This document shows positions 24,402 to 35,869 of a stretch of 64,000 nucleotides of DNA, in pieces; the first letter of the stretch is position 1; each line of letters starts with the position of its first letter. This DNA is from Chenopodium formosanum (Eukaryota; Streptophyta; Magnoliopsida; Caryophyllales; Amaranthaceae), in assembly GCA_024500155.1 (NCBI GenBank), contig CM044880.1, positions 3,720,001 through 3,784,000 on the forward strand, read 5' to 3'. The notes under the pieces are model-generated. The model saw only the letters and a list, made by a program, of their open reading frames with translations, was not told the origin of the DNA and made no database searches. A program made the translations under genes and the position numbers.

Positions 24402-25812
24402 TTAGATATTCTGACTCAACCAATTAAGACCTTGATAAAGTCCGCGGCCAGATATTGCAGAAGCATCCTGGATAAACCTACAACAAACACGAGATCTATA
24501 ACTATGCTGCTCTTAGTAACTTTCAAATATGTGAAACAATCATTTTGGTTGATCTAGAATGACAGTTTACCATCTGTGATCACGAAGTAGATGTAACCCA
24601 AGCTTGTGAGCAACCTCTGAGACTGACATAGCATTTGGAAGGTCTTGCTTGTTGGCGAAAACTAATACCGCTGTATTAGACAATTCATCCTGCTACAAAG
24701 ATATACTTTCTATCAGCAAGTTGCGCCTATGATGATAATAAAAAGTTTAACAACTATCAAAAGCCTGAAAGGAATGACATGTCAAACACCAAGAAATTTA
24801 AGTGTAACTATTTTCTAACCTCGGTGAGAATCCGGTGAAGCTGATTACGAGCTTCTACAATTCTTTCTCTGTCAGTGCTGTCCACTACAAAAATGAGTCC
24901 CTGGGTGTTCCGAAAATAATGTTTCCATAATGACCGAATCTGGGGGACAGATAAGAAGTTAGTTGTGTTCCCTCATTGTGCAACAGTTTAATACTAAGAA
25001 TTTAAAAATGCACTTCTTGCCCATTTGTATAATCACAGCAAAAGAGAGTAAGAAAAGGTCAACAGCATCAGAAGCACAATAGTGGGGATTGGGGGAGAAT
25101 AATCGCCACTAGATGAAACAAATTGAAGGTTGTCTGGTACAGGCCAAATAGAGGGAAGTTGGTATGAAAAAGTAGTACGATGAAGAATGTTAAGACAAAA
25201 GACAGGATCTGTCAATTACCCTTTTTATTTATCTCTAATCTTTTTCAAGAAGGGTGGGGAAGGGAAGAGTAGAGAGCAAGAATAATATGCAGATACCTTC
25301 TCTTGTCCACCAAGATCCCACACAGCAAAGCTTAGGTTATTGTATTCGACTGTCTCCACATTGAAACCTGATCCAAATTGGGAAATGCACAGTTAAAATC
25401 AAAGCAGTTGCTGAATTAGAATTTCTACCGTCTACTACCTTAACATCATGCAAAAGAAACAGCACATGGAATGATTATACCATACCCGCTAATATTTTCA
25501 TACTTCCTATTCATAACTTATCATAAATTATAAAGAGTAAACAGATATTTCTCCCTTTCCTGTTTCCCAAGAGAGAGAGGGGAAAAAAAAAAAAACCACT
25601 AAAGGAAAATGAGCTGAGCATGGATGCATGCTGACATAAACTAGATTTGTAGACTGGTTAATACCTATAGTGGGGAGTGCCCGTACAACTTGTCCGAGCT
25701 TGAGCTTGTAAAGGATTGTTGTCTTCCCTGAAGCATCAAGGCCAACCATCAGTATCTTCATCTGATGTTTAGAGCCCCTCCTTTTCATAAGACGGGATGT
25801 GCCTACGCCCAT
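24402..25812 (-). CDS. ARF-family small GTPase
   Basis: Five exons in transcript order: 25812-25665, 25367-25297, 24939-24820, 24689-24571 and 24477-24402. The total is 534 nt and 177 residues, close to the usual 181. Gly2 allows N-myristoylation, and a basic N-terminal helix (RLMKRRGSKH) follows. The P-loop GLDASGKT is at 24-31, switch I Thr48 in PTIGFN, switch II WDLGGQE with Gln71, and the base-recognition motif NKQD at 126-129. A late SAISG loop and the C-terminal WLSQNI are also present. All nucleotide-binding and catalytic residues are kept, so it should be an active GTPase that recruits effectors to Golgi or plasma membranes in vesicle traffic. The N terminus and RALPTIG segment differ from the highly conserved class A ARFs, so a divergent ARF (class B-like) is my best guess. 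Confidence 0.9.
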
Positions 25813-26054
25813 GGAACAATTAAAAGATTTGACAAGGTGGAGAATTCAAAATATCCAAAACAAAGAAAGGTTCAAAAGTGCAATGATCACATCTTCCCCA
25901 TCTGCAAATTATATATACTGGAAGAAAGGCAATAGAATTGGATTCTCATAAAGGAATAAATATAAAATATTGAAAAGATCTACTGTCTTGAAACTAATAA
26001 TTAGTTTGAAAAAAAAAAAAACATTTTTATTCACATGGTCAATTAAAATATTTT

Positions 26055-26072
26055 ATTGCAAAGAAAGAGAGT
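26055..26072. repeat. Left target-site duplication of the RTE element
   Basis: ATTGCAAAGAAAGAGAGT is repeated exactly at 27420-27437 after the (ATTG)n tail. The last 14 bases are unambiguous because they do not overlap with the tail repeat. Confidence 0.9.
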
Positions 26073-27419
26073 TTATAAAAACAAAGGAGACGCTCAAGAT
26101 TGTTCTAACTATCGAGGAATTAAGCTTATGAGCCATACTATGAAGTTGTGGGAAAGGGTGATTGAACAAAGGTTGAGGGCATGCACAAGCATTTCAGATA
26201 ACCAATTTGGTTTTATGCCTGGGAGATCTACTATGGAGGCAATCCATTTGATAAGACAAATGATGGAGTTTTATAGGGTAAAGAAGAAAGATCTTCATAT
26301 GGTCTTTATTGATTTAGAGAAGGCATATGACAAGGTGCCAAGAGAGATACTTTGGTGGGCAATGTTGAAGAAAGGTATCCCACGAAGGTATGTAGACCTA
26401 GTTAAGGATATGTATCGGGATGTGTCAACAAATGTGAGGACATGCGGAGGGTTGACAAAAGATTTCCCTATTACAATCGGATTGCATCAAGGGTCTGCAT
26501 TAAGCCCTTTTCTTTTTGCAACGGTTCTAGACGAATTAACTAGACCAATTCAAGATGAGGTTCCATGGTGTATGCTGTTCGCAGATGATATCGTTTTGGT
26601 GGATGAGACTAAGGATGGGGTTAATGTCAAGTTGGAGCAATGGAGGCAAAGGTTGGAATCTAGAGGGTTTAAGCTAAGTCGGAGTAAGACTGAATATTTG
26701 GTATGTCGTTTTGGCACTCAGAGGGGGACAAGCAATGAAGTGGTGAGTTTGGATGGAAAGGATTTGACCATGAGTGAATGTTTTAAGTACCTAGGGTCGA
26801 TCATCCAGAAGAATGGTGACATTGATCAAGACGTGACCCACAGGATTAAGTCAGGGTGGCTTAAATGGAGAGCGGCCACGGGAGTGCTATGCGACCGCAG
26901 CATTCCCTTAAAGTTGAAGGGAAAATTCTACAGGACTGCCATAAGACCAGTGTTGCTCTATGGTACAGAATGTTGGGCTTCTAAGAAAGAGCATATTAAA
27001 AAGATGGAGGTTACGGAAATGCGCATGTTAAGGTGGATGTGTGGAAACACTTTAAGAGATAGAATCAGAAATGAGGTTATTCGCAAGAAAGTAGGTGTGG
27101 CGGGCATTGTAGATAAATTAAGGGAAAATCGTCTGCGTTGGTTTGGACATGTAAGACGGAGACCCGAGGGTGCACCGGTGCGAAGAGTGGAAGAGTGGGA
27201 CCATGGAGGGATTAAACGAGGAAGAGGGAGACCAAAGATGACTTGGTTGGAAGGAGTGAGGAAGGATATGAAGTGCATGGATTTACGTGAGGATGAAGTT
27301 TTGGATCGTAAGGGATGGAGGAGAAAGATTTATGTTGATGACTACACGGAATAATCAAATTTGGTTCATGTTAGCCGACCCCACTTTTGGGATTAAGGCT
27401 TTGATTGATTGATTGATTG
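26073..27419 (+). mobile_element. 5'-truncated RTE-type LINE with reverse transcriptase
   Basis: One open frame to 27354 encodes reverse transcriptase motifs in order: NYRGIKLM, FIDLEKAYDKV, GLHQGSALSPFLF, FADDIVL and KYLGS. A C-terminal region with RLRWFGHVRRRP typical of the RTE clade follows. The endonuclease and the start of the RT domain are missing. The 3' end is GTTAGCCGACCCCACTTTTG..., ending in an ATTG repeat, the usual RTE tail. Flanking direct repeats at 26055-26072 and 27420-27437 (ATTGCAAAGAAAGAGAGT, 18 bp, the first four bases ambiguous with the tail) are a target-site duplication made on insertion. The frame has no internal stop, which points to a young insertion. The TTG that opens the frame belongs to the flanking DNA, so no protein is expected. 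Confidence 0.93.
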
Positions 27420-27437
27420 ATTGCAAAGAAAGAGAGT
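27420..27437. repeat. Right target-site duplication of the RTE element
   Basis: This is the exact copy of the 18 bases at 26055-26072 and marks the 3' border of the insertion. Confidence 0.9.
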
Positions 27438-27940
27438 ATTTAATTCCCAGCTTAAACAATCAGATGTTACCTGGAAATTCAGCAGCAAAGCTATGACCTA
27501 TTGATCTTCAACATATCACAGTGTGTACACCATTCTCAGTAGTCAGTAATAATACATAAAAAAAAAAATTAAAAAAAAATTAAAAAAAGTATAGCAATAA
27601 CTTCAAACTTTATTCTCTTGAGGAGCAAACAGTTGGAAGATTCATTTTCCACATGCTTCAGAATATATTTTTTTTCCACTGTTCTACAGAAGTGTAAAGG
27701 TCATGAGAAAAGGTATCGAAATGAAAATTTCACCATGCATTGAATTATTATACTCAACATCATACCCAAAAGTATATAAGATTCAACAAAATCTTGGAAG
27801 AAGATATGTTTGCATTCAAATTGCACTTTTACAAAAGGTTAGTTCTTCTGCTTGAACTGTAGTCAAAGCATCCGTACTTGAGCTTTAAAAACTAAGACAG
27901 AATAACAAACTTTACAAAGAGCAAAGATAGCAGCTTGCAT
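27438..27940. other. 3' flank of the SEP1 gene
   Basis: AT-rich. It includes A-runs near 27560 and the probable 3' UTR of the minus-strand SEP1-like gene. No other gene is seen. Confidence 0.5.
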
Positions 27941-30900
27941 TCAATTCTTTGAGGCAGACTGGAATATGAAGACAGCAGTCAGAACACCGACCAGTCCTGT
28001 TACTGCAAGAGCCACAGTTGGCAATGGGGATGTGAGCCCAAAGTTCTGCAGTTCGGGTTAAATCATCAGAATTAGAAATTGACATTAACTTTTTACATGA
28101 ATAAAATAACTTGTCCACAACAATGAAACACACAAATTCAGTTGCTAGAAGCTGGGAAATATGAGGAAAAATAAAACCTTAATTCTACAGAAAAAAAACA
28201 GACTATATATCACCTTAGAAAATTGGGATACACACCTGATTGAAAACAGTTTCAGTGATTTTCAAATTTTGTTAGAGTATATGAGAGGTACATGTCAAGA
28301 AAGCAACTTAACGAAGACAATTTTATTATAACAGCACCAATAACATATTTTTTTCCTCAAAACCCTTTGTCAATAGTACACCAATATCAGAGTTATAAAC
28401 TTACACTAAAAAGTTAAAACTACTAGCCAATATTCACGAGTTGTACTTATTTATATAAATCTAGCGTCAATCCGGTTGTATTTTAATTATAAAACTAGAA
28501 ACTTTAAATGGTTCAACTCCTTGTAGCCAGATTTGAGTCCTCATAGATATGTTTGTGTTTTTTGCATGGATGAAAGGGAATTTGTTTCTTGTTTGCATGG
28601 ATGAATAAAAGCGAAAAATGGTATAAGGGTAGTTGTCACTACATAAGCCACATAATATAATCTCTTCTTACCACCATCACAGAATAGTCATTATTTTTAC
28701 GTTACTTAGAGAAGGGGCCTATGATTTATGTGCATGGATTTACGTGAGGATGAAGTTTTGGATCGTAAGGGATGGAGGAGAAAGATTTATGTTCATGACT
28801 ACACGGAATAATCAAATTTGGTTCATGTTAGCCGACCCCACTTTTGGGATTAAGGCTTTGATTGATTGATTGATTGATAGAGAAGGGGCCTATGAAACTG
28901 ATGAGTTTGTGGGTTACAGTGATTTATACTTTTCCAGTAATATGTTTAAATTTTCAATTAAGACCCAAACAAATGTACATTTTCCTTTCCAAAAACATTA
29001 TTACAAGGTCACATCCCATCCATCATTCAAGGAACTTAATATTAGATCCCTTCCAAAAAGATGAATTGGAACTGCACAGGTCTCAGAGCTAATCTTGACT
29101 GACGGGAAATTTTTTCAGTTTTTGTGTTCAAGAAGTTTACAAGTAGAAATACACACTCTATTGGGATATCTACAGTCTCTTAGCCCGTTGAACTTAGGGA
29201 TAGTGCCATGTGGTGCGAAAAATCTCAAGTAAAGTAAACAGCACATACATTCCTCCAACCATCAGAATTGCGTACAAAGGTTGGTGCACAAGAGAATCAA
29301 AGCACCAATTTTATGGTAGGAAGAGTGACACTGGTAAAGTATGACAGATTGACAGCCAATAGGAAAGCTACCAATTGTTAGCCATTCAAATGATGAGAAA
29401 GGGTTATTGCATAATATGCATAAAAAGTAAAGGGTTTGGAGAAAAGGGAAATTATGAGATGCCAATGGAATATATATGTTATAATGATCAGAACTCCATA
29501 CCTCAAGAAGACCCTTGCCAGTTGATACTTCAACAGTAATTGCAACAGCAAAGCCAATCATTGCAATCCTTCCTAACCAAACATCCAAGCCACCCTCATT
29601 TGCACTTTGCTGACACTTAATAGAAACTGAATTTGATTTGTGTACAGCCTTCAATTGAGCAGCGCTTGTCCGTATCACTGGCAAGACAATTACAAGATAA
29701 GTTGCTAGCTAGAGATAGGTTGATTCAATTTTCAATACCTAACATTTTTTTAGGTGCCAAACCCCCACGATGGCACTACACCAAGCCACCACCCACCCAA
29801 CATAAGAAGTAAGTAACTCAATGCAAAGTAGTGATTAAGCTAGTGAATTTTTTCTCGATGGAGCCCAGGTGTGGGGGTGGACACCAGAGAAGAGATTCAA
29901 ATAAACAACAGTTTCCATGATCAGGAGCAAGAACTTTTGGATCATGAGTCTAAATGCTAGGGTCAGCCAACATCCATGATCCAAATTTAAAATTATGAAG
30001 ATGGAAGCTTTTTACAAGCTTAGTACACAGATCATGTTTTAATAGCAATATCTGACCCTACTTCAAAGCTAGCCAATACATCAATCACTAGCAGCAACTT
30101 AGTGACCGATGTTAACGTTATCTTAGGAATGGAATAAAGTAAGACCATTTAAAGTTCAAAGCACATTCACCATATCTTCATTAACTGAATTAATTTTACA
30201 CCATCTGCTCTCACTTTCCTCGTCCCTAATAAACAATATACCTCCAATTAATTATTGTCGCATTAAACCAATCGATCACAATCATCATTATGCCAAGATA
30301 CCTTTTAAAATAATTGTAACTCTCCCATCCTCCATCCTCCATTCCCATTCCCACTCCTTATTTATTAAGTCGTTAGTCACAATCTCCTATCTTTTTAGTT
30401 TTGAAAGAAATACAAAAACATTTTCATACATCCTGAAACTCCCATACTTCTAGAGTCATAGTGGTGATCAACAGCAGTCAATCTAACAAAAGATCACATA
30501 ATAGATTCAAAGGCCAAATTTTCGCCGCCAAGGCTTAATTGCTTTCACAACAGCTAATTACAATATACTAACCACCATAAACAATATACTAAGAGTCTGT
30601 TTATGATCGCGATTATTGCCATAATCAAACATAGCAATTCAACCACATTGTAACTGGAACATTGAGTTCAAAACCCAAGCATCAATCAACCTATGAACTA
30701 CCTCCTGAACACCATCAAAGCATCCAAAAAATTCCACCAATCACCCCACTAAATCAAATGACCTTAACATCAAAACACAAAACATTAAACCCTCGAATTG
30801 ATTTCAAGCCAAACCTTACCACAAACATTAAGAACAACATAAAATTATGAAAATTCATAGAGGCATTACCAAGTGGAGAACCCCTCACAAAAGATGTAGC

Positions 30901-31107
30901 ATTTCGAGCAAAATTTGAAGTGGGTATCCTTGAAATTGTACAAAGTCTTGAAGAATTTGGAGTACAAGCATCTACAGTAAGAATTAAAACAGAGGAATTG
31001 TAAGAATTTCAAACATTTGCTAAACAACCCAGAAAAAATAAAATAAAGAGGAGAAATATACCATAGACAGAAAGATTAAAAGAAGCAGAAACTTGAGAAA
31101 CAGCCAT
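27941..31107 (-). CDS. SEP1: Stress-enhanced protein 1 (LHC-like, chloroplast)
   Basis: Four exons in transcript order: 31107-31062, 30971-30870, 29677-29502 and 28045-27941. The total is 429 nt and 142 residues. The N terminus (MAVSQVSASF..., Ser/Thr-rich, few acids) is a chloroplast transit peptide of about 65 residues. The mature part has two helices. Helix 1 carries the chlorophyll-binding-type LDVWLGRIAMIGFAVAITVE motif. The segment STGKGLLENFGLTSPLPTVA leads to helix 2, which ends FIFQSASKN. This closely matches Arabidopsis SEP1, a two-helix thylakoid protein of the ELIP/LHC family induced by high light, thought to help photoprotection by binding free chlorophyll or carotenoids. The last intron holds a small RTE insertion in antisense orientation to the gene. 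Confidence 0.92.
28725..28877 (+). mobile_element. Very short 5'-truncated RTE insertion in a SEP1 intron
   Basis: The 153-bp block repeats the last 150 or so bases of the element at 26073-27419 with one difference by eye (GTTCATGAC here against GTTGATGAC there), including the (ATTG)n tail. It is bounded by an exact 18-bp duplication, TAGAGAAGGGGCCTATGA, at 28707-28724 and 28878-28895. It lies in the last SEP1 intron, opposite to that gene. Confidence 0.93.
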
Positions 31108-32438
31108 GTTCTTCTACAAATTGAGTGGCTAAATTCTACCTCACCCTTGTTTTTTCTTCTTTGATTATCTTATCTTATTCAGAAATTAAGTTCAGCAAGT
31201 AGAAATTGGAGTATGTAGGAGAAGAAGGGAAATGTTTTTCGTTGGAGGAGAAGATGTACACGTGTTTTAGGGGTTAGAGAGTAGAGACCAGGCATTCCAA
31301 CTTCCACCAGCTTGTAAGTTGCCACTCTTATCCATAAACAAAATTAAGTGCCATTACAAAAAAGTTAAGCATAAGCTTGGATTCTAACCTTTTAGATTTA
31401 ATCCGCATTATCTTGTAAGATACTCGAATTCTTGACTTAATTTTATTTTTTTTTGTTTTTTCACCCTAAAATACCTCATCTCACTTTACATTCGGTTTAA
31501 CCATATGCGATCAGTTTTTCAATATTAAAATAGGAATAAGTAAAACCTGAAATTAACTTCAACAGAAAAAATGAGTCAAACCCGTGTTGCTCGACTATGT
31601 AATTACTCTATTTGGGGGGGGGGGGGGGGGAATAGTCACTTCTTAAGTATGATTAGCTCGCTATAAAAGTGATAAGATCTTGTATACAAAAATTTAATAC
31701 TCTAATACCAAGTTTAATGAAAAACAATTGAAAATCAGTATTGAGTGTTTTGTATGAAGAATGGTTAATAAGATGTCACTACACATTGTCAAAAAAAAAA
31801 AAAAAAAAAGATGTCACTACATCATAAGATGTGACGATATACAAGTAGTTGATTTCAAATCTTCTATCCCACTTTTTTTCCTTTTCTATCCCACAATTTG
31901 TGCATCATATGTTTGCCAATTTTTTTATTATGATGCATGATCCATATCGTTATTAAAATTTAAAATTACAATAATATCTACCGATATAAAGAAAAAGTGA
32001 CACACAAGCGGTACACAAATTGTTTTAGATTTGGATTCATTTCAGTTTGTTGTTTGATATGCTCCCTGGTTTGTCTTTTGGGATTTTTATGCATATTTAT
32101 AAATTTGAGGAGTTTCACAAAATCTAACAATACCCACCATGGAGATTGGAGAGTCTTGCTTATTACTCATCAAGTTATCATGTAGTTTGATTAGGGCAGT
32201 GCAACATTAGTTAACACTCTTAAGAGCACATCTTGTTCAGCTGAACATGCTATTTCCAGATTTTGTGTATTGGTTTGTTTGTTAGTTTTTCATAACAGTG
32301 TTACCGCGATAAACACTTTAAAATTATACAGAGTATAAAGATAAAACAAAGATGATAAATGACCATACATTTTGCTTCTGAATGGTTTGCATTGGGACAG
32401 TTTATACTAGATTCATCCATCTTTGTTTTATCTTTATA
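31108..32438. other. Upstream region of SEP1 and spacer
   Basis: The left part holds the SEP1 promoter and 5' UTR. A G17 run lies at 31614-31630, and A-runs near 31792. No gene is supported. Confidence 0.5.
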
Positions 32439-32440
32439 TA

Positions 32441-32531
32441 CTACCTTTGTTTCATATCTTTTGCAACTTTAGAATATTTTATATCTCACAAATAATACCC
32501 CAAAGTTGCAAAAACTATGAAATGGAGGTAG
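32441..32531. mobile_element. Compact Stowaway-type MITE
   Basis: This 91-bp element begins CTACCTTTGTTTCATATCTT and ends ATGAAATGGAGGTAG. The inversion extends inwards (TTGCAACTTT against AAAGTTGCAA). TA duplications flank both ends. It lies about 10 bp before the left border of the DC1 duplication. Confidence 0.75.
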
Positions 32532-33332
32532 TAATTCAAAAGTGTTATCAAATGTGGGGTGTTGACTTAGAAATAGAATACTGGGTATGAGTGTATGACT
32601 GACTAGGTAAGTAACACTTTCATTATGTGTATCTGAAGTTTCTGTTTACACCCCTGATTGTGCCTTTTCCTTTCCTGGTCCTGAATTGTCTTCATTGGAA
32701 TTTTTCGAGTTGATCGTTTCCACTTCCGTTGATCATCTTTCTTATACTATTGTCTTAGACTTCAAGTTGTCAAGCAGAAAAATACCTGTTCAAACTATAG
32801 CCTGCAAATATCAACCAATATTGTTCCTTCTAGTGCTAGACATGACTTGGTATCTGTCTTTTCCTATCACATCTTATCTGCTGGCTTCAATGTGTATTAG
32901 ACTAGTAAATAAAGTCAAGCAGAAGAAAATTGCACGCCCTCTTATTGTTGTTGAAGATGTTGAAGCATTGTGGTCGAATAGAATTCTGATTGAAATTTGA
33001 AGGAATTATATATTTTGAATCCAGTATGTATTTGTGTAACCAAGGACACTTTTCAGTAACACTAAAAAAATACTGAAATATCACAAGTGTATTTAATATC
33101 TTTGTTTTTGTTTTTCAAATTGAAACACAATTACAATATTTTTTACATCAAGAAATCAGTGCTTCAAACCATATTCCTTTACTCACATAATTTTCATATT
33201 ATCTTTCAAAAACCACAATCATGTATACCAAAACACCACACATCAGACACCATATTTACATCCAAACAATTTTTTAAAAAAGGATAGAATATCAACTGCA
33301 TAATGCAATCAATCGAGTGGATAATAATGGAA

Positions 33333-34352
33333 CTAACTTTCAAGTAAACTCTCAATAATACTTGATGCTGGAAGTCTGAAGTTGACAGTAGTACTTGCTG
33401 TTGACGGATCCCTTGGGGATGCAATATGTGAATATGAAGATATTAGATTCACAACTGGCAGTACTGTAATTTTATGCTCTATGTGATTCTGTCTCACTTC
33501 ATCGTCTAGACCAATTACAGACTTCTTTAATATGCAAGTATGATCAAAATCAAGACCACACTGTGTACAGCTATACTTAGAGCCATATGTCTTCCATTCC
33601 GAACAAGCAGAACAACGATAATCACTGCATGATCTCTGAAGCACGAGTGGATGGGGAGGGTGCAGTGGATGAAGCAAGTACAGTGGTAACTGGCTGCACT
33701 CAGGGTGCATGAAGAATTCACAATCTTTACATGTGTACACTAGATTATTTCTGTCACTCCCTTTTGTTCCACATAGTTCACAGTATTTAAAATGTGGCCT
33801 GAGCTTCAGTTCAAGCTCGTGTTGGGGGTGCAGGTGGGAAATTAGTCGGGTTGGTTGCTCAGCACAGACCTGGTGTAACGTGACATTACATGCTTCACAA
33901 TAATACCTTAGGCCATCCCCAACATTCTTGCAGTGGTCACACCTGAAAAGCTTCTGTTTGTACTCAGAAGTCATCGAGTGTTGGGGATGGGCGAAAGTCT
34001 CAATGGTGTCATGATGGATCCCAAACCTTTCAATCTCTTCTGATGGCATTTTGTGCAAGAGCCACACGATGGGGCTTTGAGCACAAACCTTGTGCAGATC
34101 AAAGTTGCATTGGGCACAACGGTATCTCTTTCCTTTCCCATAACCTGTGCAAGAATTACAACGATATTGTTTATACTCAGACTCAGTATATGTGAGGGGA
34201 TGTGGGTGGGTGAAGTGCTCGGTAATCTCTGTTTGAAGATTATCTTGAGATGTTTTTTTCTCCAACTCTCTTTCCCTCACTCTCTCCTCCTTGATTTCTC
34301 TGTCTTTTAGTTTCATTTGACTCCTACCCTCTCCTGTATTTCCACGCAACAT
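33333..34352 (-). CDS. DC1-domain (CHP-rich zinc finger) protein, copy A
   Basis: A single exon encodes 339 residues. Residues 11-38 form a charged, probably helical N terminus. Four Cys/His-rich DC1 modules lie at about 46-93, 119-166, 173-222 and 228-275, each with the pattern HPHPL...CxxC...(Y)xCxxCxFxLHxxC. These resemble C1 domains and bind two zinc ions each. Plant DC1 proteins are linked to hormone and stress signalling, but the ligand is unknown. The C-terminal 60 residues are less conserved between the copies, with substitutions in the last 25. The gene is intronless, like most of this family. A TATA-like CTATATATAT lies about 50 bp upstream of the start. The paralogue at 35870-36889 is the same length. 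Confidence 0.9.
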   Translation of the reverse strand: MLRGNTGEGRSQMKLKDREIKEERVRERELEKKTSQDNLQTEITEHFTHPHPLTYTESEYKQYRCNSCTGYGKGKRYRCAQCNFDLHKVCAQSPIVWLLHKMPSEEIERFGIHHDTIETFAHPQHSMTSEYKQKLFRCDHCKNVGDGLRYYCEACNVTLHQVCAEQPTRLISHLHPQHELELKLRPHFKYCELCGTKGSDRNNLVYTCKDCEFFMHPECSQLPLYLLHPLHPPHPLVLQRSCSDYRCSACSEWKTYGSKYSCTQCGLDFDHTCILKKSVIGLDDEVRQNHIEHKITVLPVVNLISSYSHIASPRDPSTASTTVNFRLPASSIIESLLES

Positions 34353-34400
34353 TTTCCCCCCCTTCTGTCTTGCTCAGGATTGTAGAGCTCTTATGCACGA

Positions 34401-34410
34401 ATATATATAG
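34401..34410 (-). promoter_or_regulatory. TATA box of DC1 copy A
   Basis: Read on the minus strand, a CTCTCTCT stretch precedes CTATATATAT, about 50 bases before the ATG at 34352. The same arrangement occurs in copy B. Confidence 0.5.
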
Positions 34411-35869
34411 AGAGAGAGGTGCTTTGTCAAACATGATATCATAAAACAATTCAAGTGAAGAATGAGTTTTTAATTTTATATTTGTATCTTTGCTATCCCT
34501 GAATGGTTTATGTTGAATAATTCTTGATTATCTTTGCGTCTTTTTATATTTGTATGATCAGTTCATCCTGCACGTTAGGACATGAGTACTTCTTATGAAT
34601 TAGTACATAAATAGCTGTTTGTGTTTAACAGAATGTAGAATTTTTTTAGTATCATTGACATAAAAACTTCATACTACACGTATAATATTTACCCCAACAG
34701 CTCTGCTATACAACCTTTTTCAATATAGGATGGATTCATGGATTAAGCAGCTCAAATGAACAACGCAAAAGCAGAAACAATAACAAAAATTAGCACTAAA
34801 ATCAAAATTAAAGCTTCATAACAAATTAAAGCCATAACATAATAATTTAACATTGCAATCATCTTTATATCATTTATCATTATAAATCATACACAAATAA
34901 ATGTCTCAATTTCTGTCCATCCCAAAATCCTCTAACAACAAAATTGAAAATATAAGATACCCAATTCAAAGTTCATAAGTCAAATGAAGGGGTGTTGACA
35001 TAGAAATAGAATACATTTTTTTTTAAACCAGAAGATATAGAATACTTCAAGTAGCCAAGCTGAAGAATACCTATTCAAACATCAACCTGCAAGTATCAAT
35101 TATTATCAATATAGTTGCTTTTAGTTACTGGGTATGACTAGGTAAGTGACACTGCCCTTATGTGTATATGAAGCTTCAGTTAACACCTGCGTGTTCTTTT
35201 TTCTTTCTTGGTCCTGAATTGTCTTCATTTGAATTTTTCGAGTTGATCTTATCCACTTCCAGTGATTATTTTCTTGTATTATTTTGCTTAGACTTCCAAG
35301 TTGTCAAGAAGAAGAATACCTGTTCAAACTTCAGCCTACAAATATCAATCAATATTGTTTCTTCTAGTGCTAGACATGACTTGGTATCTGTCTCCTCATA
35401 TCAAATCTAATCTGCTGGCTTCAATGTGTATTAGATCGATTAGTAAATAAAGTCAACAAGAAGCCAATTGCACGCGCTCTTACTGTTGTTGAAGATGTTA
35501 AAACATTGAACTCAAATAGAATTCTGGTTGAAATTAGAAAGTATTATTTTGAATCCAGTATGTATTTGTGTAATCAAGGACCCTTTTCAGCAACAGTTAC
35601 AGCAACAGTTACAAAATGCTGAAAATCGCAAGTAAAATAACTTTGTTTTTGTTTTTATTGAAACACAATTGCAGTATCTTTTACATAATGAATTCAGTGC
35701 TTCAAACCATATTCCTGTACTCACATAATTTTCATACATTTTACAGAAACCACAATCCTGAATACCAAAGCACCACACATCAGACATCAAGTTTACATCC
35801 TAACATTTCTTTAAATGGGGATAGAATACCAACTGCATAATGAAGAGATCAATCGAATGGACAACGGAT

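Larger units (their letters stand above)
32545..34980. repeat. Segmental duplication, unit A (DC1 gene plus NIP7 tail)
   Basis: Unit A and unit B (34981-38575) can be aligned along their length. Both begin with GTGTTGACNTAGAAATAGAAT-like sequence, then share a block containing TGGTCCTGAATTGTCTTCAT, the DC1 gene and its promoter. Both end with the same AT-rich region reaching the stop codon of NIP7. Unit A lacks about 1 kb that unit B has at about 37290-38325. The order is head to tail. Borders are by eye. Confidence 0.8.

Noticed and set aside
26056..27354. A functional reverse-transcriptase gene starting at 26056
   Set aside because: The opening TTG is part of the target-site duplication, and the endonuclease and first RT block are missing. 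It is a truncated insertion.
32686..33000. A 104-codon frame left of DC1 copy A
   Set aside because: The duplicated counterpart near 35200-35500 has frame shifts and stops, and the sequence is not protein-like. It is the 3' flank of DC1.
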